This document shows, piece by piece, positions 53,601 through 64,000 of a stretch of 64,000 nucleotides of DNA. The position numbers were made by a program, and so were the translations under genes. The notes below the pieces were generated by a model. It did no database searches and was not told the DNA's origin. It worked only from the letters and a program-made list of their open reading frames with translations. This stretch comes from Diplolepis rosae (lineage: Eukaryota > Arthropoda > Insecta > Hymenoptera > Diplolepididae): assembly GCA_030998225.1 (NCBI GenBank), contig JAPYXD010000484.1:3534001-3598000 (forward strand). The letters run 5' to 3'. Position 1 is the first letter of the stretch; each line of letters starts with the position of its first letter.

Positions 53601-55573
53601 AGTTTTCTTCGTAATTTAACCTCGGTCTCGTGAGTAGGGAGAGTGAAGTTTCTTTATTAAAATTATCTCCAAGAATTAACATTTTGCGAGATAGTAAAAT
53701 TCGACCGGTTTCCATCTACAAACCTAAAGTTCGGGAGTCATAAATTTCATCGTGTCCAGTTTGAAGATCTTTGAAAGATCTTAGACTGAGTGAAAGAATG
53801 AATAATCGCTTGTTATCTCTCACACCAGTGAGGACAGTCGTTTAATCGCAGTTACACCTGTGGGGATCATCACTCCGTCTCACTTAAGGGAGGATTCTAC
53901 TTTGTTGGGTAAAAAAAATCGATGATTTTTTAGGAATTTGTTTTTAGGAAACTATTAAAGATAGAAAGCTACAATTTACTATGGTTTTAAAAGAACATTT
54001 ATTCTGTAAATATTTTTTTTTTTTGACTGGCTACATGAAAGAGGGGCGAGGGGAGGCGTTGAACAATGGCGGTATGTCCTTGAGGAGATGACTCGCTAGC
54101 GGAAGTAATTGAGCCAAAACCGATGATATGAAACACAAAAACCTGACATATTCTTAATCTGTACCGATTTCTGCATATAATGAACCACGATCATCTAATA
54201 ATAATGGAAAACTAAAAAGTAATGATTTTTTCAAAAAAATTCTTGATTTTTTTCAAATTTGTTGTCACAAATTTTTATGTAAAACGAGTAATTGTTAATA
54301 TTTTTTGACGATTTTGGTGCACTTTTTGCACACAACCCTGATGCACATTTGTGCCAAATTTGGTAACGATTGGTCAATTAGAACGTCTTGAATCACTTCC
54401 GTTAGGTCGAAAAACGTGGTTTTGAGATAAACGCGTTTAAAGTTTTTACAAACATTTTTTGAATCATTTAGAACCCTTCATAGGGTCGGGTACAACCTGG
54501 TTCCAACCCGTGTAGAAACCAATAAACGCACAATTTTTGTATCACTTAAATTACCAAACAATATTTAAGAGCTCAGAAACCAATCAACAAAGTCATTCTT
54601 ATCGAAATTGCACACTATTCAACTGGAGGAATTCCATGTGAGTTGTCCTATGAAGAGCTTATAAATCTCATTGATCAAGCCACAATGGGTGAATCGGAAT
54701 TTAATGATGGTATAAAAGATTATGAAGACTTCAAATCTTCAAGCCCAAAAGAGAGTTGTATTTAGGAACGTGACTAAAGTGAGAACTAGATTGGACAAGA
54801 CTCTATTATATGCTTCTTCAACCTCAGGAACAATTCGAAAAGAAACTCGAAAGGATTGAGACACCTAAGAACCTCAACTTTCACTAAGCCGAAGTAACAG
54901 CTCTACACTTTATCATGAAGCAAGTTAACACCAAAAGATACTGTACACTATTAACAAATGGATAGCTTATCTAAAGTCATCAGAAGCTGATAAAAATCTT
55001 GTAAAAGAACTGAATGCAATCAGGCTGCTCAGAACAGAAACGGCAAGCCCACTAATACGGAGACCGTCCTGTAGGTGTGTTCCCCACCATGTTTTCATGT
55101 GGGGGCATACGCAATCTAGAGTTCCGTGTCGGTGTGTATCTACTACTTCACTTCGGTTTCACGTTAATAAAATACCAACTCGAAATTGAGAATTGTTTCT
55201 CTTGAGTTCTTGCGAAAAAGGCGCGAAGCAGACGAAAATTTAACACTTATAAAATATGTAGTTGAAGAAAGAACACTTCTTTTTGCGATATTTTGGGGAT
55301 AATCTGCTTGAAATATATATCTAATAGACTTTGATTAAAGTTAAAGATTAAAAGTATTAAAGAAAATATTAAGAAGATATAAACATAAAATTTAACCTTA
55401 AAATTTAACATTTTTAGTTTTATGTTAGAAATATTTTTATGTCACGTTTTTGTAGCCTAAACACAGACGTTTCATTCGAAAAATGAAATACTTTACGAAA
55501 AGGATGAATTATCCAATTGAAATACATAAATCTAAAAAGCAATTAATGTGTTCAATCTTATCTTGATATGAAC
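53601..55573. other. Non-coding or decayed, no gene assigned
   Basis: GC-mixed leader-like DNA, AT-rich runs, and a broken frame near 54600-54760 (CELSYEELINLIDQATMG) that I do not recognise. AATAAA near 55167 follows a GC-rich patch. Confidence 0.35.
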
Positions 55574-56008
55574 CTATAAATAAATATTGTTTCCAAATTT
55601 TATATAAATTTTTGTTAAGTATTCAAATCTTGTTGCAATTTTAAAAGATCTCATGGATGTTTTTAGACGAATTTTCTGCAAATTTAAGAAAAAAAGTGTT
55701 ATCTTCCAAATAAAATACTTTGTCATTTTTTGTTTTCCTATTCCTCTGGATTCGTAAAAGGATTTAAATTCATCGCAGATGAAAAGTCTCGTGACGATTC
55801 CCTTAGCTGTCGTGATTAGAAAAATTCGAGCATTCTCTCTAATCTTTTTAGAAGCCTCCGATTCCATTAATTGTAACGTGCAGTTTTCTGTAAATTGAGA
55901 GACAAAGCAGAGTCGCTGCCTTCCAATGTTATTCAGCATTGTATTTTCCTTGGACATCAATCCTTTACTTAGTACCTCAGGTTTCGTTACGAGGGAAAAA
56001 TCATACAT
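55574..56008 (-). CDS. Unrecognised 144-codon ORF
   Basis: The frame starts MYDFSLVTKPEVLSKGLMSK and includes ENCTLQLMESEASKKIRENA, IFLITTAKGIVTRLFICDEF and FKIATRFEYLTKIYIKFG. It is longer than most chance frames in this AT-rich DNA and has a mixed composition in the first 90 residues; the end is Lys/Ile/Phe-rich like random AT-rich sequence. No domain, splice sites or homologous copy in the window supports it. It could be a transposon fragment or chance. Confidence 0.25.
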   Translation of the reverse strand: MYDFSLVTKPEVLSKGLMSKENTMLNNIGRQRLCFVSQFTENCTLQLMESEASKKIRENARIFLITTAKGIVTRLFICDEFKSFYESRGIGKQKMTKYFIWKITLFFLNLQKIRLKTSMRSFKIATRFEYLTKIYIKFGNNIYL

Positions 56009-57789
56009 TTTTTAATAACCACTTCAATTCTCATTTTTGGATTTTTCGCTTACGTCTTCTGGTAACATTTTCTGGAAGCAATGAGTTTTGGTGATTGCTC
56101 GACAACCCCAAAACCACCGCAGCGACGAAAAATACCTCATTTTAATGACGAATGGCTCAAAGAACCAGCCCGTGTAGAAATTTTGATAGGGGTCTAGTGG
56201 GGCCCCGACGAGTTTGCCCTATCTCTAGTCGGGATCTAGCGTGGAAAACTAGTCAGGGCCCCGTCGGTAACGTAACGCTTTTGTCGACGTGGGCCCTACT
56301 AGACTTTCTAGTAGGGGTTTAGTGAGGTCAGCCCTTACACTACCCCACCTACAAAAAAGGACACCATTAGGGCCCTATTAGACCTCCGCATTGAATTTAA
56401 GAGCTAAAATCAGCAGAGTCACGTGACCAATTTTGTTCAGGTATCTCACTGAGAAAATAATAAATAAAAAAGATTTTCCAGAACTGATTGAAAAAGTACA
56501 GGGGAAATGCGAGTTACGACTCTAATATTTACCGTTTTTAACGGCAACGGAGGGATATTCGCTTGGAAGGTTAAGTTTACTGTTTTCACAGTAAAAAATC
56601 TGTTTTCAAGATAGGAAATTTTTTCTGAGTAAATTGACAGTATTTTTTCGTTACATGTACACCGAAAAAAATCTCAGTAGGTTTGACTACTTTTTAACTT
56701 ACTTTTCGTAGTTCGTAAAGGCCCCATTGTCATTTTTTAAGTTAAGTGATCTGCAGGAACATAGGTAAATCAAATAAGAGCAGTAGTTGAATCGATGAAT
56801 ATTCTTAGTACATTTCAAAACTGTATATACTTTCAAGTAGACTCTAACTTACTATTTTAATATACACACACCTACACCCCCCCCCCCCTCCCCCTCTCTA
56901 CACTACACAAACGCTCGTTTAGGTGGTATTAAAAATTATTCTTAACGCTGCGGGTTCGAACCCTCTCTACTTATAATTAACGCATTACTAACCTAACGAC
57001 TAAGCCTCTCGGCTGCGCACGCTTGGAATACGAGAAAGAAAATAGCGCTTATAACCTTCAACTACTGCAGGGCCGTGTAAGAAGTGTATAGGCCCCGTGT
57101 AATCGCGAATTTTTAGATTTTAGCTCAATTTATGATTCTGATTAAAATTTTTAAGACTTTTAATTATTAAATCGATTTTAAAAATCTTAAATCGATATTA
57201 GTGATACTTTATACAGGTTATGATTCCTTCAATTTTTGTTTTCAAGAGTAAAATCAACGTATGTTCAGAATCTAAAAAATTTGAGTTTTTTCAATTCCAA
57301 AAATATGATGGAACTTTTGAATTTTAAATAATATTAAATAATCTGAACATAAAGTATCAGGACCTAACTGCATGAGAATTTAAGGAAATTTAAGAGAGAT
57401 GATTAAGAACATTTAGAAAAATCAAGAAGAATTTCTGGAAGTTAGTTCCGACTGGGAAAGTATGCTAGGGATTAGATAGGCCTGTAAGCTGGCGACGTAA
57501 CTTCCGAGTAGAATCACCGGTATTTTAGGTAAAGTATATCCGAATACCTGTTTATCTTGCTCATCTTTGCTTTGCTTTATTTTTATGATTTTGCTTATTT
57601 GATTTCGGCATGTACTACTCCTAATGATTTCTTAGACCTATGATTATGATTTTGATTTTGGGTCGGAACCAGTGTGGCTCCTGATCGGTCCTTTATGTTT
57701 GCTTTGATTTGTCTTATGCCTTATGTTTTTATTTTTATTTTTGAGTTTTGCTACACATGCTTGGTTTGCGAGTTGTTAGACAAAAATAA
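56009..57789. other. Non-coding; CTAG-rich block and poly-C
   Basis: 56170-56390 is dense in GGGCCC and CTAG phrases (for example GGGGTCTAGTGGGGCCC and CTACTAGACTTTCTAGTAGG). A C-run lies at 56877-56890. No gene was found. Confidence 0.45.
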
Positions 57790-58515
57790 TCTGCGTCAGC
57801 GTTGCCAGACACAAGGAGCGGAATTATGGAATTGGCATGTTAAAATTATGGTACGTGTTCACAAGACGCATGCGCGGCGCGAAATTCAAATTAATATATC
57901 TTCAAATACTTCAAAGTTTAATACTTTTTATAAATAAAATGCTAATAACATTTTGTTAATAAATATAATATTATGTTTTAATAATACTATTTTAATAATA
58001 ATTATTACACAGTTTCTACTTTTTCAATTCTTTGTATTTTGTAACATTTACTTAAAGTAACTCATTAAAGAACATTTTTTTTTTCATAAAACAGTTTATA
58101 ATATATAAAAAGCAAGTATAATATGTAATTGTCTGTGGAATGTCTTTACGTAAATCACATGAAAATTAACTCTACTCAGCCTTCATTTAAAAAAATGATT
58201 GATTGGTCAAACATGCTTCATATAGGGCAAAAAACAATTTTCATTGGATAATGGCTATTCTGCATTTGTCTTCATTTCATTTCGGTTAAATAAAAAATAA
58301 AAAATAGAAATATTTTTAAATTATGGTACATTTAACACGTTGCGTGCCACGTGGAGCATATACGACCCCCGCTGCGGCCTGCACGTAATGACTTCAAAAA
58401 GTCCGGCACGGAACGTGTTGAGAGCTATGGTACAAGAGGGATGGTACATAGTACAAGAGTCAAAATTATGGTACGGTTACATAATTATGGTACGGTCTGA
58501 CAACGCTGATCTGCG
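57790..58515. mobile_element. Candidate MITE with CAGCGTTGCCAGAC-type ends
   Basis: C(T)GCGTCAGCGTTGCCAGAC at about 57791 and its inverted partner GTCTGACAACGCTGATCTGC (to about 58515) enclose AT-rich DNA. ATTATGGTAC phrases repeat inside both ends. No target duplication was established. Confidence 0.4.
58334..58419. repeat. Inverted pair AACACGTTGCGTGCC
   Basis: AACACGTTGCGTGCC pairs with GGCACGGAACGTGTT about 55 bp away. TTAA lies at the left edge (58332-58335) but the right edge is TTGA. It may be a decayed TTAA-type mini-element nested in the candidate MITE. Confidence 0.4.
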
Positions 58516-58519
58516 AGAA

Positions 58520-60824
58520 CAAGCCTCACAAATCAGCCACCAGATGGCAGCACCTTTCAAGGAGTGTCGACTGGTGAGGAGTCACGTGACGGGGCGAGGC
58601 GCCATGCCTAACCACTGCTGAGAAAAAGTTATCGCTTGCAACATCGTGCTAGGTTTACGCTCGAATTTCGTCGTGCTACGATGCCTCGTATCGACTAATG
58701 TTAATGAATCTTTCATCAGATGGCCCTTTTGAACTAAATTCGCTGCATAGGTTACGCAAGTGCGAGTTATTCGCTTGGCGCGTTCTCCGTGCATCTGTGT
58801 GCCGTGGTACACTAACCACGTTCCGGTATCACTCAGCTGCCAAGAGACGAAATTAATATAATTTCTGTCTAATGTGTGCTCATTAAGATTTTACAACTTC
58901 AATTCGGACGTTCTCACAGATTAAGTGCATCTCAACGCGGAATATCAACACAACTCTGCTAAAGGGTCAAGTTCATCTCAACATGGACTTTTTAAGGAAT
59001 TTATCGGACAACGACTTTTCATGCATCTTATGACACACTCATAACATTGTGATTGAACAGACTTCTCATCCCAGTTCTCTTAAATAAAAAAAAAAATTAT
59101 TACCTCGAGTCTGTCATTAGCCATCCAGTACATACATGGGGCAAAATTCGTCAAGTGTACCCACCAAAAATTTTTTGTCTGCGATTTCCTTTAAAGTCCG
59201 CGAAATTATTTTCCTAGTGAACCTCTTTTGTTTCCCCTAAGAGAACGTCTCTAGTACGACGGGTTGTCAGTATACAGGGGCTCGAATTTTCAACCTTTTA
59301 CCGCGCACGCTGATACTCAATTAACCATAACTTCTACAAAAGTTATCCAAATTAATTTTTTTATGGAGGTATTGGAAACGTTTTTTCATTAGCTTTACGC
59401 TGAAAGGAATGGTTTTAGATAAAAAAATTATTTGAACTTCATTTTTTAATTGTAAACATATTTTTGAGTTTTTCTCCAAATGCGGCCGCTAATTTTCTTT
59501 CCAAAATTATGTTCAAAATAAAGCTTGACTTTTTCCCTCTAAAATGAGCCATGGTCGAAAGTGGGTCGAACGAAATTGGTGGAGATATATAACACTCCTT
59601 GCGCTCGGCTTCTGCCTCGCGAACGCCCATTCTTCAAATTCAGAATGTACGGTTTCTAGTCGACTACAAATAATCGACTACAAACTGCATTTTCTACCCA
59701 AATAATTATTATCGTTATAAATTATTTTATGGATAATAATTTTTATTATTTATTGGACAAGTAAAATCCACTTTTATGTCGATGCTTCATTTTAAAAACT
59801 TTAGAGAGAATTTGAAAAACCCGCCGAAAAAATTAGTACACATATTTGACCACTAGATGGATGTCTTCGATGCCTTTCTCGCAACAAAACTCATTGTCAG
59901 TTATTATAATTGCCAATTATTTTTCGATCAGAAATTGATTTTATGCGATTTAGCTTCGGCTTATTTCGACGTCATAATACTGCAGGTTTGTACTTTCCCG
60001 AATATCATTTCTTCTCATTTTCATTTTCTCATTATTCAAAATAGACATAGTATTACTTGAATACTATATTTCGAACACTTACCCACCTTCCGTGGTTGGA
60101 CTCGCATTGTTATTCAGTGCCTCAACTTAGCTTTTTCTTCTGCTTAATTTTCAATCATGCCAAGAAGAACCAGCTTGGGTCGTCGTTGTTTCAATCCTTT
60201 TTCTAAGGAAAATCACTAGCGTGATCCGTGCAGTTTAAGAACAATTTCTGCAAGTAATTCAGAAAAAGTGTTACTTTTAACCAGGCCGTGTTCGCGAGCA
60301 TAGGCGATCGCGGCCACTATACTTTGATCCTGTTTTGAGCTTACGCCAGATGGTGCCGAAGTATAATTTCTTAAACCTCACCCCGCCGACCATCGCACCA
60401 TAGTTACTAAGATGCTAACGGACATGAAGAAACTTCGAGGTTAAATAAAATTATGTAAGTAATTATTATTAAGTAAGTATTCGAATCGCATTAATAATCT
60501 TGCTTTTTTGTGATTGCAGTTTCCTGATTAGTTCATCCTTACATAAATATAGTTTCAATGGATAAATTTTGTAAAGTGCTATCAGGCTTAACACAAAACG
60601 ACGTGATCACCTGAGCGTCCCAAAACTGCGGACACATTAATTTGAATTAATTGGAATTAATGAAGACGGAAAAGAAATTACCTATGTAGAGCATCACCCA
60701 AAATTCGGAAATCATCAACTGGCCATCATGAAAGACAGAAGAATTTATAAATATCACAAATAGGTGAGTCTATCGCTCACTTTTTATCCATCTTAGCAAT
60801 ACTTTTCAAATCCGAGGATAGCAG
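58520..60824. other. Mostly non-coding; possible Helitron-like start at 60157
   Basis: A short frame at 60157-60219, MPRRTSLGRRCFNPF, resembles the first residues of arthropod Helitron proteins, but nothing follows. A frame near 60650-60763 (ITYVEHHPKFGNHQLAIMKD) ends at TAG directly before GTGAGT. Neither is assigned. Confidence 0.3.
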
Positions 60825-60828
60825 TTAA

Positions 60829-61497
60829 GGTAGTTCGTTCACAAAAATTAGACCTTAGGCAAAAATAGATAATATTGCTTTCAAGAATATCAATATTATT
60901 ATTGAAGGGCTAATTTGAAAGAGAAAAGATTATTTTACACGGTAACAATTTGAAACACAGAAAAATAATTTTATTAATAAACTTTATTTTTGCCCAAACT
61001 TATTTTCTTATCGCTTCGAGCAAAATTTTTAAAAATTATGCGATTCTAATAAATCATAAATCATTTTTACAAAGAAAAGTTTCCCTACAACTCCACCGTT
61101 TCTGATTTAAAAAAATAAATTCTTCAATGCCTGAAATCATTAAAAAAAACATTTACCAAAACGAAATTTTCATAAACAAATTGCTGAATTTGATAATAAT
61201 TTATTCATTTTCGAAAATTGGAAAATTGTTAATTTGCAGGGAATCTTTTCCTTGAAAAAGTGATTTGTAATTTATTAAAATCACATAATTTTTTAAAATT
61301 TGGTAAGAAGCGATAAGAAAAAAAGTTGGGTAAAAAATAAAATTGATTAATAAAATTATTTTTCAGTATTTCCAATTTTTTCCATAGAAATTAATCTTTT
61401 CTCTTCCAAAATATCCCTTCAATAATAATATTGCTATTCTTGAAAGCAAAATTATCTGTTTTTGCCTGAGGTCTAATTTTTGTGGGTGATAACTACC
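60829..61497. mobile_element. piggyBac-type MITE with TTAA duplication
   Basis: Ends GGTAGTT... and ...AACTACC sit on TTAA at 60825-60828 and 61498-61501. Inverted repeats of about 100 bp (AAAATTAGACCT, TTGCTTTCAAGAAT, CAATATTATTATTGAAGGG) and an inner pair TTCTTATCGCTTC/GAAGCGATAAGAA make the whole unit a foldback. It has no coding capacity. A decayed relative lies at 2336-2746. Confidence 0.85.
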
Positions 61498-61593
61498 TTA
61501 AGGCCATTGGTCAACCAGTACAGTTTAGTAAACCAATAAAATCAATTTCCTCGTAGACGTTTCGACAACGGTGATTTTTTTGCTAAATTTTAG

Positions 61594-61683
61594 GACGCAG
61601 TAAAGGACATATTAACAGAAGGATGCAGAATTAAAAAATTAAATCAAAAATATTTTAGTATACAACATGCCCGTAATGTTTGA
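61594..61683 (+). CDS. Possible exon, unknown gene
   Basis: After an acceptor-like TTGCTAAATTTTAG, a 29-codon frame reads DAVKDILTEGCRIKKLNQKY and ends at TGA. It may belong with the short frame near 60650-60763, now separated by the MITE. The evidence is weak. Confidence 0.25.
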   Translation, partial: DAVKDILTEGCRIKKLNQKYFSIQHARNV

Positions 61684-61768
61684 ATACCTTCTTTCTGTTG
61701 TAGATTATGTTCCGGGTAAGTGAAATAACCTCTTTACGTAAGTGAAATCCGAAAGTTTTAATGAAAAT

Positions 61769-62537
61769 ATGAAGCCGAGTAAAATATCCAAAGATAAGCA
61801 GAGGTGTTCAGTATTGGAATGCCCATCCAGTCGTCGTGAGAAGTCGCATCGCTTCCCAATAGACGAAAATGTTGGCATGAAATGGATTGAAGCCACAGGC
61901 TATCTATGTTTTCAGGAGCTCACCTATCAGCAAATCCACAACAAGATCTATTGTATTTGTTGGAAACATTTCCAAAAACACGATTACTTGTACGGTGTTC
62001 GTAGTAAATTGAGAGAAGGAGTAAACCCAACACTCTTATTGTCTGGACACAAGAAAAGTGCTTCATGCAAGAAAACAAACTATCTAAACATTGATTTGGA
62101 AATAAAAGAGAATTCACCCAATGGAATAAATGTCACTCCAACGGCAAAACAATTTACTCCAATGAATTATACCAATTGGATTGCAGCACAGCCTGAAAAC
62201 ATTACTTCCTGTCGAAGAAGTTCTTTGCTTGCTTCTGGGCAGTTGGAGGAAGATAAAATCAGCGAAGTTGGTATTTTGACGCCAAAATCCTCAAGAAAAA
62301 ATAGTGATCAAATGTTCACTTCTACGCCAAAAGCTCATAATGAGAAATTTTCAAGGAAACTATTCTCTGAATTTGATCCAGCTAATATGCAGGAAATTTT
62401 AGATCAGGAGGGTTCGATCAATTCCAATTCTACTTCTTCTTTAGGACATGATGGAATGTTTCTAAAAATAAAATCGGAAAGGTATAGTCCGAATATTGCG
62501 ACTGCTGAGAATTCATTAAAGTCGGAAAATGTTGAAT
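61769..62537 (+). CDS. THAP-domain protein, 5' part (P-element-like)
   Basis: ATG 61769 starts MKPSKISKDKQRCSVLECPS. Zinc ligands fit the C2CH THAP pattern: Cys13, Cys18, Cys64, His67 (spacing 4, 45, 2), with Trp39 and Pro30 in the expected places and GVNPTLLL where the AVPTIF box belongs. THAP domains bind DNA and are found in P-element transposases, THAP9 and host regulators. A low-complexity serine/lysine linker follows. The frame is cut at 62537 by a 1.2-kb insertion; within it the frame would stop at 62578. After the insertion the same frame resumes at 63761. ATG 61769 is chosen because the earlier in-frame codon (61742) is GTG. Confidence 0.85.
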
Positions 62538-63746
62538 TACTTAATAATTTTCGATGTTACCGGTATTATAGTATTTGAGGAATGTAGATGGCCTTTCCGG
62601 TTTTGTATAATTATTGAAGTCAGTGAAATATGATAAATAAATAATATTTTTTAGATAGTAGAACATTTTTAAGACCGAAAAAAATTTGAAAGCGTACATC
62701 TTGCATATGTCAGGAGGAATCGAACCTCCGAATATACTTGCCTTTCCGGGGACTTACTGTGATAAACGGACCAAGCCAACACCGCTTACAACATTTCAAA
62801 TAATTTTCGGTATATTTCACTTTTCAGTTGAGATGTTTATTTGAATTATAATTAGGGCTTGAAGTGACCTCTATTGGGACTGATTGCGAACACTTTCGTG
62901 AACCGACAATCTTAGATGGTAAATTTACCAATTCTGTATATTCTTAAGATGTTGTTGAGGTTTTAGGCCAGATAATTAATTAATAATTTTCGATGTTACC
63001 GGTATTATAGTATTTGAGGAATGTAGATGGCCTTTCCGGTTTTGTATAATTATTGAAGTCAGTGAAATATGATAAATAAATAATATTTTTTAGATGGTAG
63101 AATATTTTTAAGACCGAAAAAAATTTGAAAGCGTGCATCTTGCATGTGTCAGGAGGAATCGAACCTCCGAATATACTTGCCTTTCCGGGGACTTACTGTG
63201 ATAAACTTAATAATATTCTACCATCTAAAAAATATTATTTATTTATCATATTTCACTGACTTAAATAATTATACAAAACCGGAAAGGCCATCTACATTCC
63301 TCAAATACTATAATACCGGTAACATCGAAAATTATTAATTAATTATCTGGCCTAAAACCTCAACAACATCTTAAGAATATACAGAATTGGTAAATTTACC
63401 ATCTAAGATTGTCGGTTCACGAAAGTGTTCGCAATCAGTCCCAATAGAGGTCACTTCAAGCCCTAATTATAATTCAAATAAACATCTCAACTGAAAAGTG
63501 AAATATACCGAAAATTATTTGAAATGTTGTAAGCGGTGTTGGCTTGGTCCGTTTATCACAGTAAGTCCCCGGAAAGGCAAGTATATTCGAAGGTTCGATT
63601 CCTCCTGACATATGCATGATGCACGCTTTCAAATTTTTTTCGGTCTTAAAAATATTCTACCATCTAAAAAATATTATTTATTTATAATATTTCACCGACT
63701 TCAATAATTATACAAAACCGGAAAGGCCATCTACATTCCTCAAATA
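62538..63746. mobile_element. 1.2-kb inverted-dimer insertion with tRNA-like B box
   Basis: It is flanked by a 14-bp direct repeat GGAAAATGTTGAAT (62524-62537, 63747-63760). It contains a 440-bp unit (62541-62980), a second partial forward unit (62981-63203) and reversed units (63204-63746). Each unit carries, on one strand, GGAGGTTCGATTCCTCC, a perfect T-arm with the pol III B-box GGTTCGATTCC (near 62710, 63152 and 63590). Long variable-length duplications are typical of LINE-mobilised sequences. Confidence 0.8.
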
Positions 63747-63760
63747 GGAAAATGTTGAAT

Positions 63761-64000
63761 GTTCAGATTTCTCACAAAATATGAAATCCCCTCTCTTATC
63801 AAGACCGTCGAAACGTATAATGCGGAGTGCTACAGACTTAGATGAAAACACTCTAAAAATGTACGAGCATGTACTGAAAGCAAGGAAAGAGTTACGAAAT
63901 TACAGAAAAAGGAACAAACGGTATTGTTTTGAGCATTCTTTTAAACATTTTGACTTTGAAACGAAGTACATTGCGTACATCGATTTACAGTCTGCTTTGT
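63761..64000 (+). CDS. THAP-domain protein, continuation, runs off window
   Basis: The frame that breaks at 62537 resumes here without a shift when the insertion and one 14-bp copy are ignored: CSDFSQNMKSPLLSRPSKR, then a charged helical stretch NTLKMYEHVLKARKELRNYR, likely a short coiled coil, and YCFEHSFKHFDFETKYIAYI. A coiled coil after the THAP module is the layout of P-element and THAP9-type proteins. No stop occurs before the window end. The RNase-H-like catalytic domain, if there is one, would lie beyond. Confidence 0.75.

Noticed and set aside
57674..57937. 87-codon frame with a hydrophobic start
   Set aside because: Runs into the inverted end of a candidate MITE, and no conserved motif is present.
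62700..62770. Complete tRNA gene around the perfect T-arm
   Set aside because: No matching D-arm, anticodon stem or acceptor stem could be drawn; only the B-box and T-arm fit.

Overview
The window is animal nuclear DNA, AT-rich overall, and most likely from an insect. The evidence is a dense mix of DD34D mariner, DD41D Tc1/mariner-type, piggyBac and Ty3/gypsy-derived elements, short introns with clear GT/AG borders, a TIL-type protease-inhibitor gene and a THAP-domain gene. A hymenopteran is plausible, but nothing here proves the order. There are no bacterial operons, rRNA genes or CRISPR arrays.

Layout. 0-7.4 kb: a deleted mariner (692-1444), a decayed TTAA-type MITE, a possible SWIM-family terminal exon (2860-3087), a possible hammerhead-like motif (6433-6465), and long stretches with nothing recognisable. 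7.4-25.5 kb is a nest. A piggyBac-like element (N-terminal transposase piece at 10497-10739, TTAA end at 25448-25451) is cut by a FoldBack-like element with 247-bp tandem repeats in inverted arms (7385-10496). It is cut again by a 14-kb LTR-retroelement-like insertion (10827-24905) flanked by a CTCTT duplication. That insertion starts with a 1.55-kb palindrome and ends with one arm of it. Inside it are two multi-exon minus-strand genes, 16193-16940 and 20092-20933, whose splice phases join correctly; neither product is recognised.

25.5-34.3 kb: a Ty3/gypsy integrase remnant, a two-exon TIL-domain inhibitor gene (26531-27038), a foldback MITE with 165-bp repeats, a piggyBac DDE fragment, a mariner fragment, a DD41D fragment and minisatellites. 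34.3-40.1 kb: a 2.1-kb palindromic element with TACACGG ends, a mariner, and a tRNA-like sequence. 40.48-43.57 kb: a 3.1-kb gag-bearing gypsy derivative with inverted terminal repeats, a tRNA-Lys-type primer-binding site and a 4-bp ATGT duplication. 44.4-51.8 kb: two DD41D elements (the second with a long open transposase) and three mariners, one split by a 1.2-kb insertion. 52-61.5 kb: mostly non-coding, with a transposon-derived pseudogene and several MITEs. 61.8-64 kb: a THAP-domain, P-element-like gene interrupted by a 1.2-kb palindromic insertion with a 14-bp target duplication; it runs off the window.

The most unusual signal is that two separate retroelement-like insertions (10827-24905 and 40481-43572) both have TG...CA ends in inverted rather than direct orientation, yet both keep short target-site duplications like those made by retroviral-type integrases.
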